In this document: positions 16,604-25,580 of the stretch, piece after piece
Layout of the letters: each line of letters starts with the position of its first letter
Position numbering within the stretch: position 1 is the stretch's first letter
From: Microbulbifer taiwanensis
GTDB lineage: Bacteria; Pseudomonadota; Gammaproteobacteria; Pseudomonadales; Cellvibrionaceae
Reading direction: 5' to 3'
Length of the DNA: 64,000 nt
Assembly (NCBI RefSeq): GCF_014904815.1
Contig: NZ_JACZFR010000023.1
Location: 1-64,000 of the forward strand
Position numbers and translations under genes: made by a program
The notes under the pieces: generated by a model
Seen by the model: the letters and a program-made list of their open reading frames with translations, nothing else
Database searches by the model: none
What the model was told of the DNA's origin: nothing

Positions 16604-19002
16604 ACCGGCTCCCCGGTGGCCGGCGCCCCGGCGGCCGCGGTGTCTTTTTCCTTCACCCACTGGCGCGTGGCGGTGACTGCATTCAGCACCCGCTCTGGCG
16701 TGGCCGGGGTATCCAGGGGTGGCGAATAGCGGTAGTCGGCGATGCTGGCCACGGCGTCGCGCAGGGCCGACCACACCGACATACCCAGCATAAAGGGCGG
16801 TTCGCCCACGGCTTTTGAGCGGAACACCGTCGCCTCGCGGTTGGGGCTGTCCTTCAACAGCTGCACGTTGAACACCGGCGGTGCGTCGGACACCGCCGGT
16901 ATCTTGTAGGTGGCGGGGCCATTGGAGAGCAGGCGGCCGTCGTCGTTGAACACCAGCTCCTCGGTGGTTAGCCAGCCCATACCCTGCACGAAGCCGCCCT
17001 CTATCTGGCCGATATCGATGGCCGGATTCAGTGAGTCGCCCACGTCGTGGAGTATATCCACGCGGGTGCAGCGGTATTCGCCGGTCAATGTGTCCAGCAC
17101 TACTTCAGCGCAGGCGGCGCCGTTGGCGTAGTAGTAGAAGGGGCGGCCCTTGCCGGTAGCGCGGTCGTAGTGGATCTTCGGCGTGCTGTAGAAGCCGGAT
17201 GAAGATAGCGAGATGCGCGCCATATAGGCGCTCTGTACGAACTCGGCCCAGTCGACGGACTTGTCGCCGGCGATGACCTGGTTGTCGGCGAAGCGGACCT
17301 CGTCAGTGGAGACGCCATAGGTCTCGGCGGCGAATTCGACGAGACGCGCCTTGATCTTCTCACAGGCGTCCAGCGCCGCCATGCCGTTCAGGTCGGAGCC
17401 GGAGGAGGCGGCGGTGGGGGAGGTGTTGGGCACCTTGTCGGTGCGGGTGGAGGACACCTTGATCTTGTCCAGGTCCACCTGGAAGGCGGAGGCCACCACC
17501 TGCGCGACCTTGATATAGAGGCCCTGGCCCATCTCGGTGCCGCCGTGGTTGATCAGTATGCTGCCGTCGGTATAGATATGTACCAGGGCGCCGGCCTGGT
17601 TCAGGTGCTGGGCGGTAAAGGAGATACCGAACTTCACCGGCGTCAGCGCCAGGCCGCGCTTCAGCACCGGGTTGTCGCGGTTGAATTCGGCAATCTCCAC
17701 GCGACGATTCCTATAGTCGGAGCTGGCTTCCAGCTGTTCGATCAGGTCCGCCAGCACATGCTGCTCCACCACCTGGCCGTAGTGGGTGGTGTCGCGGCCG
17801 GGGCGGTAGAGATTGCGCTTGCGCAGGTCCAGCGGATCGAGACCGCGGTGGCGGGCGATATCGTCCATGGCGCACTCGATCACCATCATGCCCTGGGGGC
17901 CGCCGAAACCGCGGTAGGCGGTGTTGGAGACGGTGTGGGTCTTGCAGCGGTGGCCGGTGACGCGGGCGTCGCCGAGGCTGTAGGCGTTGTCGGAGTGGAA
18001 CATGGCTCGGTCGACGATGGCGTCGGACAGGTCCGGCGAGAAGCCGCAGCGGCCGGCCACCATGATGTCGGCGCCCTGCAGTATGCCGTCGTCGTCAAAG
18101 GCGATGTCGTAGGTAGTGAAGAAATCGTGGCGCTTGCCGGTCTGCACCATATCGTCCTGGCGCGCCATGCGGTACTTGATCGCGCGGCCGGTGTGGCGGG
18201 CGAGCAGGGCGGCGATACAGGCCAGTGGCGCCGCCTGGGTCTCCTTGCCGCCGAAGCCGCCACCCATGCGTCGCACTTCCACCTGCACTTCGTGGATCGG
18301 CAGGTCCAGCACTTCCGCCACCAGTTTCTGCACTTCGGTGGGGTGCTGGCTGGAGGTGTGCACATGGACGCCGGCATCCTCTGTCGGCTCTACCAGGCAG
18401 GCCTGGCCCTCCAGGTAGAAGTGTTCCTGGCCGCCCACGTACAGCTGGCCCTGCAGTCGGTGCGGGGCTTCCTTCAGTACCTTATCCGGTTCGCCGCTCA
18501 ACTGCTGGTGCATCGGGCGTACGAAACTCTGTGCTTCCAGTGCCTGCTCGGCGGTGAGGAATTTTTCCAGCGGCTCGTATTCGACCTTGGCCAGGCGCGC
18601 TGCCTGGCGTGCGGCGCGGTGGCTGGTGGCGGCCACGGCGAAAAGCGGCTGGCCGATATGCTCGACGATATCGTCCGCGAGCACCGGGTCGCCGGGAAAT
18701 ACCGGGCCTATATCGGTGTGGCCAGGCACGTCTTTGACCGTCAGCACCGCCACTACGCCGGGATAGGTGCGCACGGCGGAGAGGTCCATGGATTTGATGC
18801 GTGCGTGGGCCTGGGCACTCTGGCCCACGGCCGCGTGCAACATGCCGTCCGGTTCCGGCAGGTCGTCGATATAGCGGGCCTGGCCGCGCACATGCTTCCA
18901 GGCACTGTCGTGTTCGGCGCGGCTGCCGACCAGGCCGCGAGCGCCCGCGGCGGGCTTAGCGCCTGCGACGGATTGAGGGTTGGTATCGATCAGTTTACGC
19001 AT
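16597..19002 (-). CDS. xdhB: xanthine dehydrogenase, molybdopterin-binding subunit
   Basis: The large subunit that hydroxylates hypoxanthine to xanthine and xanthine to urate at the Mo centre. Length 801 residues. The family motifs GGGFGGKE (about residue 240), AYRGFGGPQ (about 370) and the C-terminal KAVGEPPFMLG (catalytic Glu region, about 735) are present. The ATG overlaps the xdhA stop by 8 bases (ATGCGTAA). It acts in the cytoplasm with XdhA. Confidence 0.95.
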   Translation of the reverse strand: MRKLIDTNPQSVAGAKPAAGARGLVGSRAEHDSAWKHVRGQARYIDDLPEPDGMLHAAVGQSAQAHARIKSMDLSAVRTYPGVVAVLTVKDVPGHTDIGPVFPGDPVLADDIVEHIGQPLFAVAATSHRAARQAARLAKVEYEPLEKFLTAEQALEAQSFVRPMHQQLSGEPDKVLKEAPHRLQGQLYVGGQEHFYLEGQACLVEPTEDAGVHVHTSSQHPTEVQKLVAEVLDLPIHEVQVEVRRMGGGFGGKETQAAPLACIAALLARHTGRAIKYRMARQDDMVQTGKRHDFFTTYDIAFDDDGILQGADIMVAGRCGFSPDLSDAIVDRAMFHSDNAYSLGDARVTGHRCKTHTVSNTAYRGFGGPQGMMVIECAMDDIARHRGLDPLDLRKRNLYRPGRDTTHYGQVVEQHVLADLIEQLEASSDYRNRRVEIAEFNRDNPVLKRGLALTPVKFGISFTAQHLNQAGALVHIYTDGSILINHGGTEMGQGLYIKVAQVVASAFQVDLDKIKVSSTRTDKVPNTSPTAASSGSDLNGMAALDACEKIKARLVEFAAETYGVSTDEVRFADNQVIAGDKSVDWAEFVQSAYMARISLSSSGFYSTPKIHYDRATGKGRPFYYYANGAACAEVVLDTLTGEYRCTRVDILHDVGDSLNPAIDIGQIEGGFVQGMGWLTTEELVFNDDGRLLSNGPATYKIPAVSDAPPVFNVQLLKDSPNREATVFRSKAVGEPPFMLGMSVWSALRDAVASIADYRYSPPLDTPATPERVLNAVTATRQWVKEKDTAAAGAPATGEPVC

Positions 19003-20521
19003 AGTCGGTCACCATCAGCGGCTGCTTCTTGTCCTTGTGAGTGGATTCCAGCAGGGCGCGGCGCAGCAGGTTGCCGGCCACCTGCATGCGGTAGGCACTG
19101 GAGCCGCGCACATCGGACATGGGGGTGAACTCGCCCTCGAGGGCGGTCACCGCGGCCTCGACGGAGGAGATATCCCAGGTCTGGCCGCGCAGCGCCGCCT
19201 CTGCGGCGGGGCCGCGCTTGGGGATGGCCGCCATGCCGCCGAAGGCCAGGCGGCAGTCCGCCACCCGCTCGCCGTCGCTTTTGATCCAGAAGGCGCCGAG
19301 CACCGCGGAGATGTCGTCGTCCAGGCGCTTGGAGATCTTGTACAGGTACAGCTGCTCGTCGGCCTTGGGCTCGGGTATCCAGACGCCGCGGATAAATTCG
19401 TTGGGGCGCAGGTCGGTTTTCTTGTAGTCGTGGAAGAATTCCTCGAGGGGCATGCGGCGTATGCCGTCGACGCTGTCCAGTTCCACTTCGGCGCCCAGGG
19501 CGATCAGCGCCGGCGGCATATCGCCGATGGGGGAGGCGTTGCCGATATTGCCGCCGATGGTGCCGCGGTTGCGGATCTGGCGTGAACCGAGGCGCTCGAT
19601 CATGGCGTGGAACTGGGGCCAGCGACGGCTGAGCAGCGGTTCCGCCTCGCGATAGCTGACTGCGGCACCGATATAGAGGCCGTCTTTGTCCTCGCGGATC
19701 TCATGTAGCTTGTCCACGTTGGCCACCGAGATCAGGTGATCCAGATCCTTCAGGAATTGGGTGATTTCCAGCGACAGGTCGGTGCCGCCGGCCACCAGGC
19801 GCGCCTGTGGGTACTGATCGCGCAGTTGGCGCAGGGCCTGGATATTGGTCGGGGCGTCGTAGCGGCGGCCTTCGCTGTCTTCCAGCCCTGCGGCGCGCTC
19901 CTGGATCTGCCCCAGTGTCGCCAGCATTTCGGATGCCTGTAACCAGGCGGGACCAGAGAGGTCGATTTCATCACCTTTGGCCTGCTGTTCCGTGCCCTGT
20001 GCCGGCTCCCAGGTCTGCGCCGCGGCGCGGCGACCCGCCTCGATAATGGGCCGGTAACCGGTACAGCGGCACAGGTTGCCGGACAGCGCCTCCAGCAGCG
20101 CCTTGTCGTCGGCACTGGCGCCGGTGGCGGCGCTCTCGGTGTGCAGCGCAAACAGGGACATGATGATGCCCGGCGTGCAGAAGCCACACTGGGCGCCGTG
20201 GCACTCGACCATTTCCTTCTGCACCGGGTGCGGTTGTTCCTGCTGCAGGCCATCCACGGTCACCAGGTGTCTGCCGTGCAGGCTGCCCAGCGGGGCTATG
20301 CAGGCGTTGACGCTGTCGTAGCGCAATGCGCCGCCGCGACCCGCATCGGGTGAGCCTATGGCCACGGTGCATGCGCCGCAGTCGCCGGAGGCACAGCCCT
20401 CCTTGGTGCCGGTGAGTCGCGCATCGGTGCGCAGCCATTCCAGAATGCTGAGATTGGGATCGGCGCTGTGCAGCTGCCGGTGCCGACCGTTCAAATAAAA
20501 TTCGATCACGGAGTTCCCCAC
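18995..20521 (-). CDS. xdhA: xanthine dehydrogenase, Fe-S/FAD subunit
   Basis: Passes electrons from the Mo centre to NAD+. The 508-residue subunit fuses two [2Fe-2S] domains to an FAD domain. Cluster ligands appear as CASGDCGAC (about residues 43-51) and CGFC...CRCTGYRP (about 112-160). The FAD-binding segment includes RLVAGGTDL and GGNIGNASPIGD. It is the first gene of xdhABC, and the divergent TetR regulator is 349 bases away with a RutR-like box between them. Confidence 0.95.
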   Translation of the reverse strand: MGNSVIEFYLNGRHRQLHSADPNLSILEWLRTDARLTGTKEGCASGDCGACTVAIGSPDAGRGGALRYDSVNACIAPLGSLHGRHLVTVDGLQQEQPHPVQKEMVECHGAQCGFCTPGIIMSLFALHTESAATGASADDKALLEALSGNLCRCTGYRPIIEAGRRAAAQTWEPAQGTEQQAKGDEIDLSGPAWLQASEMLATLGQIQERAAGLEDSEGRRYDAPTNIQALRQLRDQYPQARLVAGGTDLSLEITQFLKDLDHLISVANVDKLHEIREDKDGLYIGAAVSYREAEPLLSRRWPQFHAMIERLGSRQIRNRGTIGGNIGNASPIGDMPPALIALGAEVELDSVDGIRRMPLEEFFHDYKKTDLRPNEFIRGVWIPEPKADEQLYLYKISKRLDDDISAVLGAFWIKSDGERVADCRLAFGGMAAIPKRGPAAEAALRGQTWDISSVEAAVTALEGEFTPMSDVRGSSAYRMQVAGNLLRRALLESTHKDKKQPLMVTDYA

Positions 20522-20870
20522 TGTTTTTATTCTCGCGCCGCCCGTCCCGCGTCCACTGCTGAATCATCGGTTTCAGGCGACTGAGCCCTCGTCAAACCCC
20601 GCTTTGGCGCGCCGATTCCGCTGTGCGGATGCCGCTGTCAAGGTCGGGGTGAGTGTTGTTTTACACTTTCCTGACCATTTGGACAAGTTTTTATGGTTGC
20701 ATAATCGATTATTTTCATGGATTTATTCTGCAGTTCAGTCAGAAAGCTGATCGCCTGGTCGGTTTTCCTGGGGGCTGAGAGGTGGCGTTTTTTTGCCTGT
20801 GGCGGGCACTTGGGATACTGTCGGCTTATTGATCGCTTTTTCACTCGTCACTCAGCAGTTGTCCAAGGCA
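20522..20870. other. divergent xdhA / TetR regulator intergenic region
   Basis: No gene seen. It contains the RutR-like box at 20671-20686. On the minus strand a plausible xdhA promoter is TTGTCC-N17-TAAAAC overlapping that box. The rest up to the regulator start at 20871 shows no clear signal. Confidence 0.65.
20671..20686. promoter_or_regulatory. RutR-like operator of xdhABC and the TetR gene
   Basis: CTGACCATTTGGACAA matches the E. coli RutR consensus TTGACCA-NN-TGGTCAA at 14 of 16 positions. It overlaps the probable xdhA -35 region, so binding should affect xdhA transcription. Confidence 0.7.
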
Positions 20871-21608
20871 ATGACCAACCGATTAGAAGCAGACACCACC
20901 AAGATCACCGAGGCGCTGGCCCCCGGTAAGAGCCGCAGGAACCGCCCCGGGCGGATTCGGGAGCGCAATCGCGACTGCATACTGGCGGCGGCGGAGCGGG
21001 AGTTCGCCCTGCACGGTTTTCGCGGCACCACCATCCAGGGCATCGCCGAGCGCGCGGAGTTGCCGAAATCCAATGTGCTCTACTACTTCAGCAACAAGAA
21101 GCGTATCTACTGCGCCCTCTTCGACTCGATCATGGAGCGCTGGAACGCCATGCTGTCGGAGATAGAGCCCGAGGATGATCCGGCCCTGACACTGGCGCGC
21201 TTTATCCACGCCAAGGTGGAGATGTCCCGCACCCACCCGCTGGCGTCGCGCCTGTTTGCGATGGAGGTGATCCAGGGCGCGCCCATCGTCAAGGATCACC
21301 TGCGCACCACCATGCGCGAGTGGGTGCGCGACCGCTCCGGGGTGATACAGCAGTGGATTGACGACGGCCGCATGGCAGCGGTGGACCCGGTGCAGCTGAT
21401 ACTGCTGATCTGGTCCTCCACCCAGCACTACGCCGATTTCCAGGCGCAGATACTGCTGATCGAGAACAAGGCCGAGTACACGCCGGAGGATTTCGATCAC
21501 GCGGCCGATTTCCTGACCCAGGTGATATTGCGCGGTTGTGGATTGGAGGTGCCGAGTGCGGAGGCGATTGCCGAAGCGGCTGAGATTGCTGAAGTTCAGG
21601 CGGGGTGA
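20871..21608 (+). CDS. TetR-family regulator, RutR-like (YcdC C-terminal domain)
   Basis: A 245-residue regulator. The N-terminal helix-turn-helix (ILAAAEREFALHGFRGTTIQGIAERAELPKSNVLYYF) is TetR-type. The C-terminal region (HPLASRLFAMEVIQGAP..., HYADFQAQI) matches the RutR/YcdC ligand domain, whose E. coli member binds uracil. I chose the ATG at 20871 (MTNRLEADT), which has a weak AAGG site. Three matching operators nearby (xdhA, guaD, permease) suggest it controls purine oxidation; its ligand may be a purine rather than uracil. Confidence 0.85.
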   Translation: MTNRLEADTTKITEALAPGKSRRNRPGRIRERNRDCILAAAEREFALHGFRGTTIQGIAERAELPKSNVLYYFSNKKRIYCALFDSIMERWNAMLSEIEPEDDPALTLARFIHAKVEMSRTHPLASRLFAMEVIQGAPIVKDHLRTTMREWVRDRSGVIQQWIDDGRMAAVDPVQLILLIWSSTQHYADFQAQILLIENKAEYTPEDFDHAADFLTQVILRGCGLEVPSAEAIAEAAEIAEVQAG

Positions 21609-21921
21609 GGCTCTAGAGCTGACACTTCGTGGTTCGTCAATGCGATGTGCTTGATGCGAAGATCCCGCTGTCGGGGACTTTGCTCAGTGGTAGCAGGGCC
21701 TCCACATCGTGTCTCGCAGGACTGTGAGACTCCAGGGGTTTGTACGCTATTTGGACTGCGTGAACTCCTAATTTCTTGACGATTTGGTCAGGTTTTTGTT
21801 GACGGGGCTTCCGGCTCTGGTTTAATTTTTTTTGGTTCTCCAGCTGGTCAATGCGGTATCCGACCGCTGGAGAAGCACCCTGTAACCAGAACAGAAACCA
21901 GAGAAGAATTCGGGAGTGATC
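21609..21921. other. intergenic region upstream of guaD
   Basis: No gene seen. It holds the RutR-like box (21776-21791) and a probable guaD promoter with -35 TTGACG (21799-21804) and -10 TTAATT (21822-21827), 17 bases apart. The left 160 bases show nothing recognisable. Confidence 0.6.
21776..21791. promoter_or_regulatory. RutR-like operator of guaD
   Basis: TTGACGATTTGGTCAG matches TTGACCA-NN-TGGTCAA at 14 of 16 positions. It lies 8 bases upstream of the probable guaD -35 element. Confidence 0.7.
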
Positions 21922-23223
21922 ATGTCCCAGCGCCGAGCCCATCGCGCCGCCATACTGCACACTGTCGCCGATCCCCGCGAGGTCGGGATCGAGGCCTGTT
22001 ACCAATATTTTGAAGATGGCCTGCTGGTCGTCGAGGACGGCAAGGTCGTCCAGCTGGGCGATGCCGAAGAACTGTTACCGGCGCTCGGGGGCGACGTGGA
22101 AGTGGTGACGCACGGCGATGCGCTGATCACCCCGGGATTTATCGATACCCATATTCACTACCCTCAGGTGGGCATCATCGGCTCCTACGGCGAGCAGCTG
22201 CTGGAGTGGCTGGAGACTTACACCTTCCCCGGCGAGGCCCAGTTCGAGGATATCGATCACGCCCGCGCCCAGGCCAACCTGTTTATCAAAGAACTGCTGC
22301 GCAATGGCACCACCACGGCGCTGGTCTTCGGCAGTGTGCACAAGCAGTCGGTGGACGCCTTCTTCGAGCAGGCCCTGGAACTCAACCTGCGCATGATCGC
22401 CGGCAAGGTGCTGATGGACCGCAATGCGCCGGATTACCTGCGCGATACCCCGGAATCCGGCTACGCCGACAGCCGCGAGCTGATCGAGCGCTGGCACGGC
22501 AAAGGGAGGCTGCACTATGCGGTGACTCCGCGCTTCGCACCGACGAGTACTCCTGAACAGCTGGCCGCCGCCGGCAAGCTGTTCAATGAATACCCAGACC
22601 TGTACATGCACACCCACTTGTCCGAGAACAAGGCGGAAATCGAGTGGGTGAAAGAGCTGTTCCCGGAGCGGGACGGCTACCTGGATGTGTACGACCACCA
22701 CGGCCTGATCGGTGCGCGTTCGGTCTTTGCCCACGGCGTGCACCTGTGCGACAGCGAGTGCGCGCGCCTGGGGGAGAGCGGCTCGGCAGTGGCATTTTGC
22801 CCCACTTCGAATCTGTTCCTGGGCAGCGGCCTGCTGGACCTGGAGAAACTGGAGGGGCACGGCGTGCGCGTCGGCCTGGGTACTGATGTGGGCGCCGGTA
22901 CCAGCTTCTCGCAGCTGCAGAGCCTCAACGAGGCCTACAAGGTGCTGCAGCTGCAGGGGCAGAAACTGGATCCCTTCAAGGCGCTCTACCTGGCCACCCT
23001 CGGCAGTGCGCGCGCCCTCTACCTGGACGACAAGATCGGCAACCTGCAGCCCGGCAAGGACGCGGATTTCGTGGTGCTCGATTACTGTGCCACGCCATTG
23101 CTGGAGCACCGCACCGGCAGGGCGGACAGCCTGCGGGAGAAACTCTTTGCGTTGATGATTCTCGGCGATGACCGCGCGGTGAAGGAGACCTTCGCCGCGG
23201 GGGAGTCGCTGCACCGGCGCTAG
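21922..23223 (+). CDS. guaD: guanine deaminase
   Basis: Hydrolyses guanine to xanthine and ammonia in the cytoplasm. The 433-residue zinc amidohydrolase has PGFIDTHIHYPQ (about residue 73), HTHLSE (about 231), the guanine-deaminase segment FCPTSNLFLGSGL, and the catalytic Asp in GTDVGAG. I chose the ATG at 21922 with GGGAG 5 bases upstream; an in-frame GTG two codons earlier lies inside that ribosome site. Its stop shares CTAG with the converging DUF2239 gene. Confidence 0.94.
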   Translation: MSQRRAHRAAILHTVADPREVGIEACYQYFEDGLLVVEDGKVVQLGDAEELLPALGGDVEVVTHGDALITPGFIDTHIHYPQVGIIGSYGEQLLEWLETYTFPGEAQFEDIDHARAQANLFIKELLRNGTTTALVFGSVHKQSVDAFFEQALELNLRMIAGKVLMDRNAPDYLRDTPESGYADSRELIERWHGKGRLHYAVTPRFAPTSTPEQLAAAGKLFNEYPDLYMHTHLSENKAEIEWVKELFPERDGYLDVYDHHGLIGARSVFAHGVHLCDSECARLGESGSAVAFCPTSNLFLGSGLLDLEKLEGHGVRVGLGTDVGAGTSFSQLQSLNEAYKVLQLQGQKLDPFKALYLATLGSARALYLDDKIGNLQPGKDADFVVLDYCATPLLEHRTGRADSLREKLFALMILGDDRAVKETFAAGESLHRR

Positions 23224-23786
23224 TCTACAAAAGCCGCCGCGCTCAGCTTCTGCAGGTGGGCGCGCAGGCCCTTGGGCCAGGACTCGATGGTGGCTTCAAA
23301 AATCCTGCGCTCGCCGGCGCGCAGCGCCGCCTCGGCCTGTTCGAAGCCCGGCAGTTTTTTCGCCAGGGCCGACATGGAATTCTGGATGGCGTCGCAGGCT
23401 CGGCGCCGGCTTTCGGTCCTGCTCTGTTGCCGGCCCTCGGCCTCCTCGGCCAGCCTGCGCAGTGTAGTGCCCGCGCCGCCGGGCTGGCCGTCGAGCCAGG
23501 CCCACAGGTGCGCGGGCAGTGTGATCTCCCGGGCGCGACCCGTCTCTACGGGCGCAGCCGCACCACCACCCTGCCGCGCCGGCAGGCGCGCCAGAACCTC
23601 CTCCTCGCTGCCGCGGAAGTCGATTTCCACCAGCTGGCTGCTCTGGTCGCTATAGACCATGACCGAGGCCAGTTCCCGCTCCGACAGCTCGCGTTTCAAT
23701 GACAGCGCCACATCCGCGATATGCCCCCTGGCCAGGCGCCGCTCGCCGTAAAATGCGCTGACATTGTGTTGATTCTGTTCGCTCAT
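23220..23786 (-). CDS. DUF2239 family protein, function unknown
   Basis: A 188-residue protein recognised as DUF2239 from the start pattern (FYGERRLARGHIADVAL), the middle FRGSEEEVLARL, and the REITLPAHLWAWLDGQPGGAG segment. No catalytic motif, signal peptide or membrane segment is seen. The C-terminal half is Arg/Glu-rich and likely helical. I chose the ATG at 23786, the first residue of the conserved region; its ribosome site is weak. It overlaps the guaD stop by 4 bases tail to tail. The family is unstudied to my knowledge; the purine location may be incidental. Confidence 0.7.
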   Translation of the reverse strand: MSEQNQHNVSAFYGERRLARGHIADVALSLKRELSERELASVMVYSDQSSQLVEIDFRGSEEEVLARLPARQGGGAAAPVETGRAREITLPAHLWAWLDGQPGGAGTTLRRLAEEAEGRQQSRTESRRRACDAIQNSMSALAKKLPGFEQAEAALRAGERRIFEATIESWPKGLRAHLQKLSAAAFVD

Positions 23787-23980
23787 TGTTGTTATCCCCG
23801 GGTAATGTCTTGCTTTTTTTGGGTCGCCCGCCGGTAGTATCTGCCGGCCGTGCGAATCATTCTTGTACACAATAATCTGCTAAAAATCCGAATAAATTAC
23901 TACCGATTTGCAAAATTGGCGCTAAATTCATCCTAATGGTGACTCTTTATTCGATCTATTACGAAAGTTTTGTTGCAATT

Positions 23981-23992
23981 CTTGTATACAAG
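23981..23992. promoter_or_regulatory. GTATAC-type operator (perfect 12-bp palindrome)
   Basis: CTTGTATACAAG lies 27 bases upstream of the RutR-like box of the permease gene. It is one of the best matches to the recurring TTGTATACAA motif. Confidence 0.6.
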
Positions 23993-24018
23993 GAGATAAT
24001 CAACTCAGCTCCTGGTTC

Positions 24019-24047
24019 TTGACCTTTTGGTCAGGAGAAGCTGTAGA
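24019..24047 (+). promoter_or_regulatory. RutR-like operator and promoter of the purine permease
   Basis: TTGACCTTTTGGTCAG (24019-24034) matches TTGACCA-NN-TGGTCAA at 14 of 16 positions. Its first six bases can serve as the -35, with TGTAGA (24042-24047) as -10 after 17 bases. The operator would then occlude the promoter. Confidence 0.65.
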
Positions 24048-24120
24048 GAGGGGCCGAACCGCCACCTTCCCCGGGCGATGCACCCGGGTGATTGACAAAA
24101 ATAACGATGAGGGATTGATT

Positions 24121-25467
24121 GTGGAATCCATCAACCAGCAGGATCAGCAGACACTGCGACAGTCACAGCAAACAGACTGGCTCGAGCGCTTGTTCAAGCT
24201 CAGCGAGCACAAGACCAACGTCCGGACCGAACTGGTCGCCGGGCTGACCACCTTTTTCACCATGGCCTACGTGATATTCGTCAATCCCAACGTCATGGCC
24301 CAGGCCGGGGTTGACCACGGTGCGGCCTTCGTCGCCACCTGTATCGGCGGCGCCATCGCCTGTTTCCTGATGGGGCTCTACGCCAACTGGCCGGTGGGCC
24401 TTGCCCCGGGCATGGGCCTCAACGCCTTCTTTACCTATACGGTGGTGGGCGAGATGGGTCACAGCTGGCAGGTGGCCCTGGGGGCGGTATTCATCTCCGG
24501 TATCCTGTTTACGATCATGAGCCTGTCGCGCATCCGCGAGTGGCTGTTGAACAGTATCCCCATGAGTCTGCGCTTCGCCATGGGCGCCGGTGTCGGCCTC
24601 TTCCTCGGCCTGATCGGCCTCAAGACCGCCGGTATCGTGATCGCCAGCCCCGCCACCCTGGTCACCCTGGGCAGCTTCGGCGAACCGGCCACACTGCTGG
24701 CCGCACTCTGCTTCCTGTTGATCGCGATACTCAGTCACCGCAACGTCTTCGGCGCGATCCTGTTCAGCATGCTCGCGGTCACCGCTATCGGCTGGGCCTT
24801 CGGCCTGGTGAGCTACAACGGCCTGGTATCCATGCCTCCGAGCCTGGCGCCCACCTGGATGGCGATGGATATCGCCGGCGCCCTGGAAGTCTCCATGGTG
24901 AGCGTGATCCTGGCCTTCCTGTTCGTGAATATGTTCGACACCGCCGGCACCCTGATGGGGGTGGCGCACCGCGCGCAGCTGGTGGACGAGAATGGCCGCA
25001 TCAAAAATCTGTCCCAGGCCCTGAAGGCGGACAGCAGCTCCAGCGTGATCGGTTCCTTCGTCGGCTGCCCGCCGGTGACCAGCTATGTGGAGAGTGCTTC
25101 CGGCGTGGCCGCCGGTGGCCGCACCGGGTTGACCGCCGTCACCGTGGGTGCGCTCTTCCTGCTGGCAATGTTTTTCGCCCCACTGGCGGGCATGATTCCC
25201 GCCTACGCCACCGCCGGCGCGCTCATTTATGTGGCCATGCTGATGATGGCCGGTATGGCGCATATCGACTGGAAGGATCACACCGACACCATTCCGGCGA
25301 TAGTCACCGTAGTGATGATGCCGCTCACCTTCTCCATCGCCAACGGTATTGCGCTGGGCTTCCTCACCTATGCGGCGCTGAAGCTGGCCACCGGCCAGAG
25401 CGAAAAGGTGTCCGTGAGCCTCTATGTGCTCTGCGCCATTTTTATTGCCAAGTTCGCTTTCCTCTAG
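24121..25467 (+). CDS. NCS2 family purine permease, AzgA/PbuG type
   Basis: A 448-residue inner-membrane permease. Conserved segments are GLTTFFTMAYVIFVNP (about residue 37), PGMGLNAFF, NMFDTAGTLMG, and CPPVTSYVESASGVAAGGRTG, all typical of the AzgA/GhxP/PbuG branch, which imports adenine, hypoxanthine and guanine. I chose the GTG at 24121 because GAGGG lies 7 bases upstream; longer in-frame starts run into the promoter region. With guaD and xdh nearby, guanine and hypoxanthine are the likely substrates. Confidence 0.87.
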   Translation: MESINQQDQQTLRQSQQTDWLERLFKLSEHKTNVRTELVAGLTTFFTMAYVIFVNPNVMAQAGVDHGAAFVATCIGGAIACFLMGLYANWPVGLAPGMGLNAFFTYTVVGEMGHSWQVALGAVFISGILFTIMSLSRIREWLLNSIPMSLRFAMGAGVGLFLGLIGLKTAGIVIASPATLVTLGSFGEPATLLAALCFLLIAILSHRNVFGAILFSMLAVTAIGWAFGLVSYNGLVSMPPSLAPTWMAMDIAGALEVSMVSVILAFLFVNMFDTAGTLMGVAHRAQLVDENGRIKNLSQALKADSSSSVIGSFVGCPPVTSYVESASGVAAGGRTGLTAVTVGALFLLAMFFAPLAGMIPAYATAGALIYVAMLMMAGMAHIDWKDHTDTIPAIVTVVMMPLTFSIANGIALGFLTYAALKLATGQSEKVSVSLYVLCAIFIAKFAFL

Positions 25468-25530
25468 AACCAGAATCCCAACCCAATGTGGAGTGCTCTC
25501 TCTTCTCTTTCGAGGGGAGAGTCGCCCCGC

Positions 25531-25561
25531 GCCCATAAAAATAAGCTGCCCATAAAAATAA
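25531..25561. repeat. 14-bp direct repeat before the Tsx-like gene
   Basis: GCCCATAAAAATAA occurs at 25531-25544 and 25548-25561, separated by 3 bases, just upstream of the AGGATGATG ribosome site. It could be a slippage duplication. Confidence 0.85.
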
Positions 25562-25580
25562 ACTGAAAGGATGATGAGCT

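Larger units (their letters stand above)
23787..24120. other. AT-rich divergent intergenic region upstream of the purine permease
   Basis: No gene seen. It contains an imperfect CTTGTACACAA (23862-23872), a perfect CTTGTATACAAG (23981-23992) and a RutR-like box (24019-24034). It is more AT-rich than its surroundings. I looked for a purine riboswitch fold and saw none. Confidence 0.65.

Noticed and set aside
23787-24120. Purine riboswitch before the permease
   Set aside because: No three-way junction with the conserved loop sequences of purine riboswitches was visible; operators explain the region better.
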